Source: Pseudoramibacter alactolyticus (lineage in GTDB: Bacteria; Bacillota; Clostridia; Eubacteriales; Eubacteriaceae). Taken from it: DNA of 64,000 nt. Below, one piece after another: positions 35,569 through 43,456 of this stretch. Made by a program: the position numbers and the translations under genes. Location of the stretch: NCBI RefSeq assembly GCF_050908235.1, contig NZ_CP194340.1; one strand, written 5' to 3'. Below the pieces are notes generated by a model that searched no databases, had not been told where the DNA came from, and worked only from the letters and a program-made list of their open reading frames with translations. Position 1 is the stretch's first letter. Each line of letters starts with the position of its first letter.

Positions 35569-35657
35569 TGGCCGAGAGGGTGGGATTCGAACCCACGCGG
35601 GCTTGCGCCCAAACGGTTTTCAAGACCGCCTCGTTATGACCACTTCGATACCTCTCG
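35569..35657 (-). tRNA. tRNA-Ser (anticodon UGA)
   Basis: 89 nt including an encoded CCA. Acceptor CGAGAGG/CCTCTCG, discriminator G, anticodon loop CTTGAAA, a long variable arm (TGGGCGCAAGCCCG) and T arm GTGGG-TTCGAAT-CCCAC on the minus strand. It is the first tRNA after a consensus promoter. Confidence 0.95.
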
Positions 35658-35694
35658 GCGGACATTCCTGCATCGCCGGAAATGCACAACAAAA

Positions 35695-35723
35695 ATTATA
35701 ACAGGGGTCTTCTCCCCTGTCAA
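35695..35723 (-). promoter_or_regulatory. Consensus promoter of the tRNA-Ser pair, with a palindromic spacer
   Basis: TTGACA (35718-35723) and TATAAT (35695-35700) are perfect and 17 bp apart on the minus strand. ACAGGGG and CCCCTGT (35701-35720) form an inverted repeat that fills the spacer and takes in the end of the -35. The same repeat may also serve as a terminator for ilvE, which ends 46 bp upstream. Confidence 0.85.
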
Positions 35724-35768
35724 GATTTTTATTGGTGCATTTCTCTATCAGATCCGCCAAAATCGCCT

Positions 35769-36833
35769 TCAACAGACCTTTTCAACCCAGCCGAAGCTGT
35801 CTTCCACAATGCCGCGCTGAATGCCGCAGAGGGTGTCATAAACCTTCTGCGCGTAGGGACCGATCTGATCATCGTTAAAAACCATATCCTCGCCATTGTA
35901 GTTGAGTTTGCCGATAGGCGCCACAACGGCCGCCGTCCCCATGCCAAAGACTTCTTCAACTTTGCCCGCATGATAATCGGCTACCAGCTCTTCGATGGGC
36001 AGCACCCGTTCTTCGACGGTTTCGCCCCAGCTTCTGAGCAGTTCGATGATGGACTTGCGGGTGATCCCCGGCAGGATGGTGCCCGTCAGCTTGGGCGTAA
36101 CAAACTTGCCGTCGATGCGGAACATCACGTTGCAGGAGCCGACTTCTTCGATGTTTTTGCGGGTGGCCCCGTCGAGCCACAGGGTTTCTTCATAGCCTTC
36201 GGCGTTGGCTTTTTCGGTCGCCGCCAGCGATCCGGCATAGTTGCCGCCGCATTTGGCTTCCCCGGTGCCGCCGACCACCGTCCGGGCATAAACCTGCTCG
36301 ATATGCATCATCGCCGGTTTAAGGCCTTCTTCGTAATAGGCGCCGACCGGGCAAAGGATGATGAAAAATTTATAGCTATTGGACACGTGGACGCCGATGT
36401 ATTCTTCCGTTGCAAATACAAAGGGGCGGATATAAAGCGCCGTGCCGGGAGCGGTTGGGATCCAGTCCTGGTCAAGCGCTACCAGCTGCTTGAGGGCATC
36501 AAGCACGAAAGCCTCGTCAATTTCCGGAATACACATCCGCTTGTTGGAACGGTTCATCCGCGCGAGATTTTCCGTCGGGCGAAACATCTGCACATGCCCT
36601 TCCGGCGTCTTATAGGCCTTCAGCCCTTCAAATACTTCCTGGGCGTAATGAAAAACGCAGGCGGACGGTTCCAGCGTGATCGGGCCGTAAGGCTCGATCT
36701 GGGCGTTGTGCCAGCCTTTTCCGGCATCATAATCCATTGTGAACATGTGGTCGGTAAAAATCCGGCCAAAGGGCAAATGATTTTGATCCGGCTTTTCTTT
36801 GGGATGGGTCGTTTTGGTAACCTTGATTTCCAT
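35769..36833 (-). CDS. ilvE: Branched-chain amino acid aminotransferase
   Basis: 354 residues, a fold-type IV PLP enzyme of the BCAT II branch. The catalytic lysine is in GEAKCGGNYAGSLAATEKAN, with HYAQEVFEGLKAYKTPEG, LYIRPFVFATE and EEVGSCNVMFRIDGKFVTP as further family blocks. It interconverts leucine, isoleucine and valine with their 2-oxo acids. AGAGGAG precedes the ATG and a promoter lies 76 bp upstream. It is monocistronic. Confidence 0.96.
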   Translation of the reverse strand: MEIKVTKTTHPKEKPDQNHLPFGRIFTDHMFTMDYDAGKGWHNAQIEPYGPITLEPSACVFHYAQEVFEGLKAYKTPEGHVQMFRPTENLARMNRSNKRMCIPEIDEAFVLDALKQLVALDQDWIPTAPGTALYIRPFVFATEEYIGVHVSNSYKFFIILCPVGAYYEEGLKPAMMHIEQVYARTVVGGTGEAKCGGNYAGSLAATEKANAEGYEETLWLDGATRKNIEEVGSCNVMFRIDGKFVTPKLTGTILPGITRKSIIELLRSWGETVEERVLPIEELVADYHAGKVEEVFGMGTAAVVAPIGKLNYNGEDMVFNDDQIGPYAQKVYDTLCGIQRGIVEDSFGWVEKVC

Positions 36834-36908
36834 GATGGTTCTCCTCTTCGTTTATCAGATTCGCCAAACGGCGACAGCTTGTCGCATGGTGATTTATACA
36901 TTGTTTTT

Positions 36909-36937
36909 ATTGTATCAATCATGTATACAATCGACAA
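36909..36937 (-). promoter_or_regulatory. Promoter of ilvE
   Basis: TTGTCG (36932-36937) and TACAAT (36909-36914) on the minus strand are 17 bp apart, giving a leader of about 70 nt. No T-box or leader peptide rich in branched-chain codons was found. Confidence 0.6.
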
Positions 36938-37011
36938 GTCCTCCTTTGCATTTTTATGTATTTTTTGGCGTACATGATTTTCGATAAACTCATCTTAAAG
37001 ATGCAATCATC

Positions 37012-37050
37012 AAAAAAACCATCGGACGATTTGATGAAAACCGATGGTTT
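37012..37050 (-). terminator. Intrinsic terminator in the eutQ-ilvE gap
   Basis: AAACCATCGG pairs with CCGATGGTTT across a 15-base loop and is followed on the minus strand by a run of seven T (four come from the stem end on the plus strand). No gene ends nearby on the minus strand except eutQ, 185 bp away, so it may close a small RNA or an attenuated leader. Confidence 0.75.
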
Positions 37051-37057
37051 TATGAGG

Positions 37058-37164
37058 CGGTGCCTGCCGGGTATTCCCCGAAATTTATATGGATATGGAG
37101 GTGTGATTCCTATCCGAACATCCGGCACGGTGGTGTGTGGACTGCGCCGGGTGATTCGCTAAGC
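37058..37164 (-). ncRNA. Possible structured RNA, unidentified
   Basis: About 105 nt bounded by GGTGC and GCACC, ending just before the terminator at 37012-37050 on the minus strand. Inside are a GGTG/CACC hairpin, a GGATAGGA/TCCATATCC hairpin (one bulge) and TGCCGG/CCGGCA pairing. No known RNA family was recognised; it may be a small RNA or a leader element. Confidence 0.3.
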
Positions 37165-37190
37165 ACCATGTCAATATTATTTTTTCAAAA

Positions 37191-37222
37191 GGTCTGCAGC
37201 CGCTTGATGCAGCTGCAAAACC
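37191..37222 (-). terminator. Weak terminator after eutQ
   Basis: TGCAGC/GCTGCA with an outer GGT/ACC pair forms a hairpin 14 bp after the eutQ stop; on the minus strand it is followed by TTTTGAAAA. Confidence 0.5.
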
Positions 37223-37235
37223 AAAATACGGTTTG

Positions 37236-37670
37236 TCATTGCCAGTCCGCCGGATAAACAAAATAGGCAAAACGCGCCTTGTCGGGCGAACGAAAATGAA
37301 TATGGCTGCCTTTGGGGATATAAAGTATATCCCCGGCCTCTCCGCACACGACCCGTTCGTCGATCACAATTTCCAAGGTTCCTTCGAGAACCATGTCATA
37401 TTCGTCGTAGCTTAATGTCCATTCAAAATCCGTATGGTCGACTTCCATGACGCCGGCCCCCATGCGCGGCGCCTCCTCAAGCGTCATCACGTCTTTTAAG
37501 CGCACATCTTCTCTGCCTTCAAAAGGTTCACATTTCACGGTTGATACTTGAATATGGGTTATCCCGCTGGGATCCCTTTCTTTCTTAAAGGGCTGATCGC
37601 CCTGAAGAAAATCGCCGGCTTCCATTACCCGATGCACAATATCTGCAATTAAGGCTTCTGTTACGTTCAT
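37236..37670 (-). CDS. eutQ: EutQ-like cupin (ethanolamine utilization)
   Basis: 144 residues. The C-terminal two-thirds form a cupin: ...MGAGVMEVDHTDFEWTLSYD, EYDMVLEGTLEIVIDE and AGDILYIPKGSHIHF. EutQ of enteric bacteria is longer at the N-terminus; the cupin part here is the conserved one. Some EutQ proteins have acetate kinase activity, which is known for the family and not shown here. The gene overlaps eutH by 4 bp and is the last of the eut block. Confidence 0.88.
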   Translation of the reverse strand: MNVTEALIADIVHRVMEAGDFLQGDQPFKKERDPSGITHIQVSTVKCEPFEGREDVRLKDVMTLEEAPRMGAGVMEVDHTDFEWTLSYDEYDMVLEGTLEIVIDERVVCGEAGDILYIPKGSHIHFRSPDKARFAYFVYPADWQ

Positions 37671-38923
37671 TGGTCACCTCCCGTTTGTTCCGTTGCCGAG
37701 TCTGCTGTTTGACCGCCTTGAATTTTCCCCAAAAGTTTCGGCGCTAACATATTGGCCAGTATGAGCGCGGTGATCCCGGCAACAAGCTTGCCCACAATCA
37801 CCGGAAAAATCATCTTCGGATTAACACCGGCTGTAAATCCCAAATGATCGCCGAAAACAAAGGCTGCCGACACGGCAAAAGCCACGTTGAGCAGTTTGCC
37901 TTTAGCGTTCATTTTATCCATGATATTAAACATCGCAATGTTATTGGCCAGATTGGCCACTAAGCCGGCGGAACTATTTTCGTCAATACCGAGTTTCTGG
38001 CCGACCTTCTGTAGCGCGCCGCCAAAAGTATCCGTAATCCATTTGACCATCGGAAAAGCGCCGATCAGCACAATGGCAATCGTCCCGCAGACCAATAGGC
38101 CCGATTCCAACGGAATCGTCCCATTCGCATCCGGTTTGACCATCAGATTCATCAGCGGGAAACGAATACCGGTTTCATATTCAAAGACGGCCACCGCCGT
38201 AAAAAATGTGATAATGATAGTCACGGCCTTACCAAAAACATTAAACCCGTTGATCATCTTGTCGGGCTTAAACCACAGCCCAATCACGATGAGTCCGGCG
38301 ATGATAATAACTGGAATCAGATTAACCAAAATCGTTCCGATACTGATTTTATATTCTGTGAGGTTCATCACCAATCCCCCCGCAATACAGCCGATGGGAA
38401 TCGTGATCAAGCCGGCTAAAATACCAGCGCCTAAATAAGGGCGATCCTGCTTTTTAATGATGGACAAAGCCACCGGAATGGTAAAAACAATGGTCGGTCC
38501 CATCATAGATCCCAGAATCAAACCTGAAAAATTTCCAAGCGTCGCATTTGCTGCCATCTTCATGGCTAATGGATATCCGCCCATATCACAGGCGAGCAAG
38601 GTTGTCGCGAACATCGACGCATCCGCCCCGAAAAACCGATAAATCGGCACGATGATGGGCTTGAGAATAATGGCCAGCACCGGGGCTGCCGCGACGACGC
38701 CCGCCATAGCCATCGCCAAAGGCCCCATCGCGTTGAACCCTTCTTCAAACTGTTCGCCGTAGCCAAGCTTGTTGCCCCGCATTTTGTCAACGGCGCCGAT
38801 GATCATGAAAATCATCATGATCATGATGATCACCGCATTGATCGATAAGTGCGACACCCAATGGCTGACGCTTTTTGTGAAAACCGCCGTATTGGTCAGA
38901 TTGCTCACTAACTCATTAAACAT
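37667..38923 (-). CDS. eutH: Ethanolamine transporter EutH
   Basis: 418 residues with about ten membrane helices. NAVIIMIMMIFMIIGAVDKM, LGYGEQFEEGFNAMGPLAMA and ACDMGGYPLAMKMAANA are strongly conserved EutH blocks, as is NLANNIAMFNIMDKMNAKGK. It is thought to import ethanolamine when the pH is low. AGAGGACA precedes the ATG. Confidence 0.96.
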   Translation of the reverse strand: MFNELVSNLTNTAVFTKSVSHWVSHLSINAVIIMIMMIFMIIGAVDKMRGNKLGYGEQFEEGFNAMGPLAMAMAGVVAAAPVLAIILKPIIVPIYRFFGADASMFATTLLACDMGGYPLAMKMAANATLGNFSGLILGSMMGPTIVFTIPVALSIIKKQDRPYLGAGILAGLITIPIGCIAGGLVMNLTEYKISIGTILVNLIPVIIIAGLIVIGLWFKPDKMINGFNVFGKAVTIIITFFTAVAVFEYETGIRFPLMNLMVKPDANGTIPLESGLLVCGTIAIVLIGAFPMVKWITDTFGGALQKVGQKLGIDENSSAGLVANLANNIAMFNIMDKMNAKGKLLNVAFAVSAAFVFGDHLGFTAGVNPKMIFPVIVGKLVAGITALILANMLAPKLLGKIQGGQTADSATEQTGGDQ

Positions 38924-38964
38924 CTCTTTGTCCTCTTTCGTTCTCTATGTTATTTGCTTTCACG

Positions 38965-39504
38965 TCACATTAAGGCATCGGTTAAAGGCATGGCCGGCCG
39001 CGGAATCACGGTGGTTTCCACCAGCAGATCCCGATCGTCTTCAGCGGCAGACACCGCTGCCTTGACGGCTCCAACATCCCCTGTGAGGGTTACGAATCCC
39101 TTGCCGCCAATCGCGTAGCCGATGCGAACTTCTATCAACTGAATCTGAGCCGCTTTGGCTGCGGTATCCGCAGCGGTAATCGCCGATGCAATGGAATAAA
39201 ATTCCAAAACGCCAAGGGCCTCGGGCTTAACGACTTGTGTCGTTCCCATCAACGCGGGCACCAGTTGCTCGTGGATATTCGGAATTAACAGTGTATTAAC
39301 CGTGTATGCCGCCGCCAGTTGTTTGCCGGCTTTCATGGATGCTTCTACCTCACCGACCTCCCCGGCAATAATGACGATGTATTTACCGGGACATACGGTT
39401 AATGATCGCACCAGATCAACCTGAGACGCCTTGAGCATTTCGTCCGTCGCGCGGATTCCCCGAGCAATGCTGTTTAATTCGATCATACCAAGCGCTCGTC
39501 TCAT
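38965..39504 (-). CDS. Tandem-BMC-domain shell protein, PduT-like
   Basis: 179 residues with two BMC repeats: RRALGMIELNSIARGIRATD then EALGVLEFYSIASAITAADT, each followed by the typical GYAIGGKGFVTLTGDVGAVK or PGKYIVIIAGEVGEVEASMK block. Proteins of this size and layout (BMC-T) form trimers in the shell facet; PduT carries an Fe-S cluster at the pore. It overlaps the pduS-like gene by 4 bp (ATGA). The start ATG at 39502-39504 has AGGAG upstream, which excludes a longer Lys/Arg-rich extension. Confidence 0.9.
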   Translation of the reverse strand: MRRALGMIELNSIARGIRATDEMLKASQVDLVRSLTVCPGKYIVIIAGEVGEVEASMKAGKQLAAAYTVNTLLIPNIHEQLVPALMGTTQVVKPEALGVLEFYSIASAITAADTAAKAAQIQLIEVRIGYAIGGKGFVTLTGDVGAVKAAVSAAEDDRDLLVETTVIPRPAMPLTDALM

Positions 39505-40871
39505 CGGTCTTCTCCTTTTCTTCGCATCTCTTTTTCTTTGGTAATGGTTATGCGGCATTCATCGATGGCTGTCACGATGCCATCAATGCTGCTGTGAACA
39601 TTGGCTGAAACGGCACCCGTCGCTTCGCCAATCAATGTTCCCCGAGCCACTTCTTCTCCCAAAATAACCACCGGTTTGGCCGGTGCGCCAATGTGGGTAT
39701 TGAGCGGGATCCGCACTTCATTTGGCTTATGGTCCGCCACTTCGAGATTTTGTCCTTGGTATTCCGAAAGGCCCAGGCGCGCAATCAGCCGATTTGTCGG
39801 CACGCGTCTGAAATCAATCATCGGGCTGGCCTTCGGCGTCTGACTGAATTCCGGCGCTAATTTGCGTTCCCGCAGCTGGCCTTTGAAATAATCGTTGATG
39901 CGTTTGGGCGACAGCCCCATCGGGCAGGCAAACATCTCGCAGACGCCGCATCCGCAGCAATTGACCACGCTGCCGTAAGCCGACAAATAATCGGCATCAG
40001 CCGTCAGCGCCGCCTCTTTAAAAGCGTTGCGCATCACACGGTGAGGCGTCACCCGATGGCCGATCAATTGCCGCGGGCAAAGATCGGTGCACATCCGGCA
40101 CTGAATGCACGCGGCCATCGCCTGTCGTTTCATCTGGCGAATAGAAAGTTGACGATGCGCCGCCAAAAAATGATTTTTCGGAAGCACCAGCAGGTTGCCC
40201 AGCGTTTTGCTTACCACTTCTTCAGCAAGGGCGTCTTCTTGCCAAATCATTCGCCCCATCATCGGGCCGCCGAGAATCACCGCGGCCCCTTTCGGCATCC
40301 CGCCGGCAAGGGCCAGACAATCCGTCACCGGTGTTCCGATCGGCACCGTTAAAATCAGCGGCTTGGGCACTGCGCCGATCACGGACAGCGTCTTTTGGGT
40401 GACCGGCGCTCCCGCGGCTGCCTGGGCAATCCCGCAAACAGTCCCCACATTATCGACTACCGCCCCGACAGCTGACGGCAATCCTCTTTCAGGGATGCTT
40501 TTTCCCGTTACCGCCTGAACGACAATCTGCTCATCTCCGGCCGGATAAAAGGGCGCCATCTTAAAAAGTTCAATCGACGCGCCGGCTGCATTAATCGCTG
40601 CCTGCAAGCTTTCGATTTCTCGCCGATAGGTTTTTTTGAGGGCGATCACAATGTGCTGGGCGTTCACAGCCGCTGCAGCTAAGAGGGTGCCCGCCACGAT
40701 CTGTTCGCTTTGTTCGCGGCAGCAATATTTATCCACGGCAATAAGGGGCTCGCATTCGAGTGCGTTGACGATAAAATATTCGGCCGATGCCCCAAGCTTG
40801 ACATGCGTCGGAAAGCCGGCCCCGCCGGCGCCGATCACGCCGGCCTGTTTAACTTTTTCCAGTAAATCCAT
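39501..40871 (-). CDS. pduS: PduS-like, RnfC-type flavin/Fe-S cobalamin reductase
   Basis: 456 residues. KQAGVIGAGGAGFPTHVKLG and NALECEPLIAVDK are RnfC/NQO1-type FMN and NADH-binding blocks; two clusters of cysteines (CIQCRMCTDLCPRQ and CCGCGVCEMFACP) should bind two 4Fe-4S centres. In propanediol microcompartments PduS, with PduT, passes electrons to reduce cobalamin. The start ATG at 40869-40871 has AAGGA upstream and overlaps eutN, and the upstream extension is Arg/Trp-rich. Confidence 0.93.
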   Translation of the reverse strand: MDLLEKVKQAGVIGAGGAGFPTHVKLGASAEYFIVNALECEPLIAVDKYCCREQSEQIVAGTLLAAAAVNAQHIVIALKKTYRREIESLQAAINAAGASIELFKMAPFYPAGDEQIVVQAVTGKSIPERGLPSAVGAVVDNVGTVCGIAQAAAGAPVTQKTLSVIGAVPKPLILTVPIGTPVTDCLALAGGMPKGAAVILGGPMMGRMIWQEDALAEEVVSKTLGNLLVLPKNHFLAAHRQLSIRQMKRQAMAACIQCRMCTDLCPRQLIGHRVTPHRVMRNAFKEAALTADADYLSAYGSVVNCCGCGVCEMFACPMGLSPKRINDYFKGQLRERKLAPEFSQTPKASPMIDFRRVPTNRLIARLGLSEYQGQNLEVADHKPNEVRIPLNTHIGAPAKPVVILGEEVARGTLIGEATGAVSANVHSSIDGIVTAIDECRITITKEKEMRRKGEDR

Positions 40872-41163
40872 GGTTTTTTTCCTTCCAGCAAGCCGCATCC
40901 ACATCCATATCGTCAATAATGCCCACGACCGACGCGTCCACCGGCGTGCGATTGTCACCAGTCGCGCTTCGCGCCGAGCTGCCGGAAACGACAATCACCC
41001 ATTCGCCGATGCCGGCGCCCACCATATCGGCGGCTACAAATGGAACCGCCGTCGGATTTTTTTCTGCCGACAGCATTGGCTGAACGAGCAAAAGCTTTAG
41101 CCCGGAGAGCCGCGGCTCTTTTTGCGTGGCCCAAACGCTGCCGATAATCTTGCCGACCTTCAC
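40849..41163 (-). CDS. eutN: EutN/CcmL-family pentameric vertex protein
   Basis: 104 residues. MKVGKIIGSVWATQKEPRLS, LLLVQPM and VAADMVGAGIGEWVIVVSGS are classic EutN/CcmL motifs of the BMC-P pentamers that close shell corners. The C-terminus (DAACWKEKNHG) runs into the pduS-like gene. It lies 5 bp after the unknown eut protein. Confidence 0.95.
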   Translation of the reverse strand: MKVGKIIGSVWATQKEPRLSGLKLLLVQPMLSAEKNPTAVPFVAADMVGAGIGEWVIVVSGSSARSATGDNRTPVDASVVGIIDDMDVDAACWKEKNHGFTGKS

Positions 41164-41167
41164 TGTC

Positions 41168-41965
41168 TCACCCCCGTTTTACGATGGCGATATGATGATC
41201 CTCCAGCAATTCTTCGGCCATATCTGTCACGATTGCATTCGGGGCGATGATAACAGCGCGGATATCCCGCCGCTCTGTCAACGGAATGACCGCCTGCTCT
41301 GTAATAATGCGCCGCGCGATTATAATCTCGCCTTCTGCTGCGGCCTTTGCCGGTTCGTCGGCCGCCGGCGCTGCTTCTTTCTCCGGTGCCGGCGATACCC
41401 GTTTGCCCCGGGAGGCTTGCATCACGTCGCTTTCAAAAGTCGGCTGTTCCCCACCGAGTAAAACTGACGGCAAATCCTTCTTCGCACAGACGGTCACGCC
41501 GTTTTGCATCAGTCGATGATACGTTTCTTCAAAATGACGATAAAAATTAATCGGCGCGCTGGCCTGGTAGGTCATAAAGCCCACCCCTTCCTTCAATACG
41601 ATGACGGGCTTGCCAGACAAAAGCGCATCGATCACCCGATTGGCAAGCGCGCTCCCGCCAATCCCATCAACAATGCGGCACATATCCGTCGGCGGCAGTT
41701 CTGCGACCACCAACCCCTGAGATGCATCCGAGGCTTCGCTAACCAAACGGTATGCCGCATTCAGTTCGGCATCCCCGGCCAATGCCGCCTGGAGGGATTC
41801 CGTCGCCCCGCACAATTCCCAAACGCAACGCGTATCCGACTGCCCGGATGCTTCAGCGGCCGTCGGCTCTTGAATGTCGACAAGCCTCGCCTGCACGCGT
41901 TCGGCAATTTGAGCGATCAGCCTTTCCATCTGCTCTGATTGTGCCGCAGATTTATCCTTTGCCAT
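41168..41965 (-). CDS. Ethanolamine-locus protein of unknown function (flavoprotein-like)
   Basis: 265 residues. The central part (VVAELPPTDMCRIVDGIG then NRVIDALLSGKPVIVLKEGV) resembles the flavoprotein-like hypothetical found in Firmicutes eut operons (the TIGR02536 type). The C-terminal 90 residues hold a Ala/Pro/Glu-rich linker followed by a second small domain (AVIPLTERRDIRAVIIAPNA). No enzymatic residues were recognised. It sits between eutT and eutN. The match to the TIGR family is from memory, moderately sure. Confidence 0.75.
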   Translation of the reverse strand: MAKDKSAAQSEQMERLIAQIAERVQARLVDIQEPTAAEASGQSDTRCVWELCGATESLQAALAGDAELNAAYRLVSEASDASQGLVVAELPPTDMCRIVDGIGGSALANRVIDALLSGKPVIVLKEGVGFMTYQASAPINFYRHFEETYHRLMQNGVTVCAKKDLPSVLLGGEQPTFESDVMQASRGKRVSPAPEKEAAPAADEPAKAAAEGEIIIARRIITEQAVIPLTERRDIRAVIIAPNAIVTDMAEELLEDHHIAIVKRG

Positions 41966-41980
41966 GCTTTCTTCCTTTCT

Positions 41981-42787
41981 CTAATCCGCCGGCGAATCAT
42001 TATACCAGCCTGCCAGATAACGGCACATGATGATGTGCAAAACGCTGGACAGCCGATTAAGCCCTTCCACAATGTCACTTCGATTCATCCCGCCCCCTTC
42101 CCGATAGGCCGAGACCGCGGCAATTTCCGTTCGTCGGATCGCCGTCCTCAAATGATTGAGCCTGGCATAGTCGGCGCCAAGGCTCTTGTCCGGCAGAACC
42201 ATCTGCTTAATGTTGTAATGGCGCATCGGATGGTGAGAATGCTCCCGAATCTCGTCGTGGTTTAACCCCAGGATGGTTTTCTTCTCGAAGGATTCGTCGA
42301 GCACGTCACAGCGCATCATCATCCGCAGCGTCTGAAGGACTTCCTCCAACGCCGAGGCGAGCTTTTCGCTTCCCCTTTTACTAATAATCTCTGTCTGCAC
42401 CAGAATCACCTCGGCCTGCACCGCATCGAGCATGCCCCGAAATATAATTCTGGGATGGTCTTTTGATACCAGTTGATTGCCGAAAAGCTGGGTCATGTGT
42501 TCAGGTTTTCGGGTATAGAAAGCGCCGCTTTCAAAATCGATATAAGCGGCTTTTTCCGTAGCCGCCTCTTCTGCCCTTGGCATCGTCTTTTTTTGTTCAT
42601 CCGGCGAGACGATCGGCCGCTCTTCTTCAGGCGGTTTGCCGGCCGTACGCTCCTGAACAATGGCAATTTTCCGATCTGTCAGAAATTCTCTTGCAGCCGG
42701 CGACAGGATTTTGTCCTTTTCAAGGACAAACCGGCGCGCATCACTTCGAATGATTCTTCGAAGCGATGCTTCCGTAATAACCTTCAT
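41981..42787 (-). CDS. eutT: Cobalamin adenosyltransferase EutT-like
   Basis: 268 residues. The helical domain DAVQAEVILVQTEII, ALEEVLQTLRMMMRCDVLDE and LNHLRTAIRRTEIAAVSAYR matches the EutT/PduO-type ATP:cob(I)alamin adenosyltransferase bundle. A histidine cluster (REHSHHP) sits in the middle. The N-terminal 100 residues (SPAAREFLTDRKIAIVQE) form a separate small domain common to Firmicutes EutT. It supplies the AdoCbl cofactor for EutBC. Confidence 0.9.
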   Translation of the reverse strand: MKVITEASLRRIIRSDARRFVLEKDKILSPAAREFLTDRKIAIVQERTAGKPPEEERPIVSPDEQKKTMPRAEEAATEKAAYIDFESGAFYTRKPEHMTQLFGNQLVSKDHPRIIFRGMLDAVQAEVILVQTEIISKRGSEKLASALEEVLQTLRMMMRCDVLDESFEKKTILGLNHDEIREHSHHPMRHYNIKQMVLPDKSLGADYARLNHLRTAIRRTEIAAVSAYREGGGMNRSDIVEGLNRLSSVLHIIMCRYLAGWYNDSPAD

Positions 42788-42806
42788 TCCCGTTCACTTC
42801 CTGATT

Positions 42807-43094
42807 TTATTTAAGGCTTGGCAGGATTTGCTCGACTTCTTCGTGGGGTCTCGGAATGACATGAACCGAAACGACATTCCCGACTTTATCCGCTGCTGCC
42901 GCGCCGGCATCTACCGCCGCCTTCACCGCCCCCACGTCGCCGCGGACCATCGTGGTCACCAGCCCGCTGCCGATTTTTTCGACACCGATCAGCGTGACGT
43001 TGGCCGCCTTGACCATCGCATCCGACGCTTCCACAGTGCCCACAAATCCTTTGGTTTCAATCATACCGAGTGCCTGTTTTTCGTTAACTGCCAT
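42807..43094 (-). CDS. eutM: EutM-type BMC hexamer shell protein, copy 2
   Basis: 95 residues with a single BMC domain: QALGMIETKGFVGTVEASDA, VGVEKIGSGLVTTMVRGDVG and AAVDAGAAAADKV. The C-terminus HVIPRPHEEVEQILPSLK is standard for EutM/PduA. AAAGGAGG precedes the ATG; the start overlaps the stop of copy 1 as TAATG. The two copies differ mainly at the ends. Confidence 0.97.
   Translation of the reverse strand: MAVNEKQALGMIETKGFVGTVEASDAMVKAANVTLIGVEKIGSGLVTTMVRGDVGAVKAAVDAGAAAADKVGNVVSVHVIPRPHEEVEQILPSLK
42898..43034. repeat. Near-identical DNA segment shared by the two eutM copies (copy A)
   Basis: Matches 43233-43369, 335 bp away, at all but two of 137 bases. The identity covers the middle of the BMC fold and drops at both ends, as expected for recent duplication or gene conversion. 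Confidence 0.85.
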
Positions 43095-43423
43095 TATTTT
43101 GTTCCTCCTTTAGATGCCTGTTTAGGGGCCTGTTCTGCTTTCTTATCAAAGAATGGTAAAATTTGTTCAACCTCGGTGTGAGGTCTCGGAATCACGTGGA
43201 CCGAAACGATTTGCCCGACCTTGTCGGCCGCCGCCGCGCCGGCATCCACCGCCGCCTTCACCGCCCCCACATCGCCGCGGACCATCGTGGTCACCAGCCC
43301 GCTGCCGATTTTTTCGACACCGATCAGCGTGACGTTGGCCGCCTTGACCATCGCATCCGACGCTTCCACGGTCCCGACATATCCTTTGGTTTCGATCATG
43401 CCCAATGCTTCTGAAGTACTCAT
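43094..43423 (-). CDS. eutM: EutM-type BMC hexamer shell protein, copy 1
   Basis: 109 residues from ATG 43421-43423, which has AGGAG upstream. One BMC domain, almost the same as the next gene, plus an extra Lys/Ala/Gln C-terminal tail of about 20 residues (DKKAEQAPKQASKGGTK) that may face the shell interior or serve as a linker. Paralogue pairs that differ in tail are common in BMC loci. Confidence 0.96.
   Translation of the reverse strand: MSTSEALGMIETKGYVGTVEASDAMVKAANVTLIGVEKIGSGLVTTMVRGDVGAVKAAVDAGAAAADKVGQIVSVHVIPRPHTEVEQILPFFDKKAEQAPKQASKGGTK
43233..43369. repeat. Near-identical DNA segment shared by the two eutM copies (copy B)
   Basis: See the matching segment at 42898-43034; two mismatches in 137 bases. 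Confidence 0.85.
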
Positions 43424-43456
43424 CTTTATCTCCTCTTTCATCATTTCTCATACTGT

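Noticed and set aside
36834..36937. T-box or leader-peptide attenuator for ilvE
   Set aside because: No T-box sequence or run of Leu/Ile/Val codons; the clear terminator is about 180 bp away.
36956..37162. Plus-strand open frame and a 5S rRNA-like stretch (TTCCTATCCGAACA)
   Set aside because: The open frame lacks a ribosome site, and only about 13 bases resemble the 5S loop; the rest of 5S is missing.
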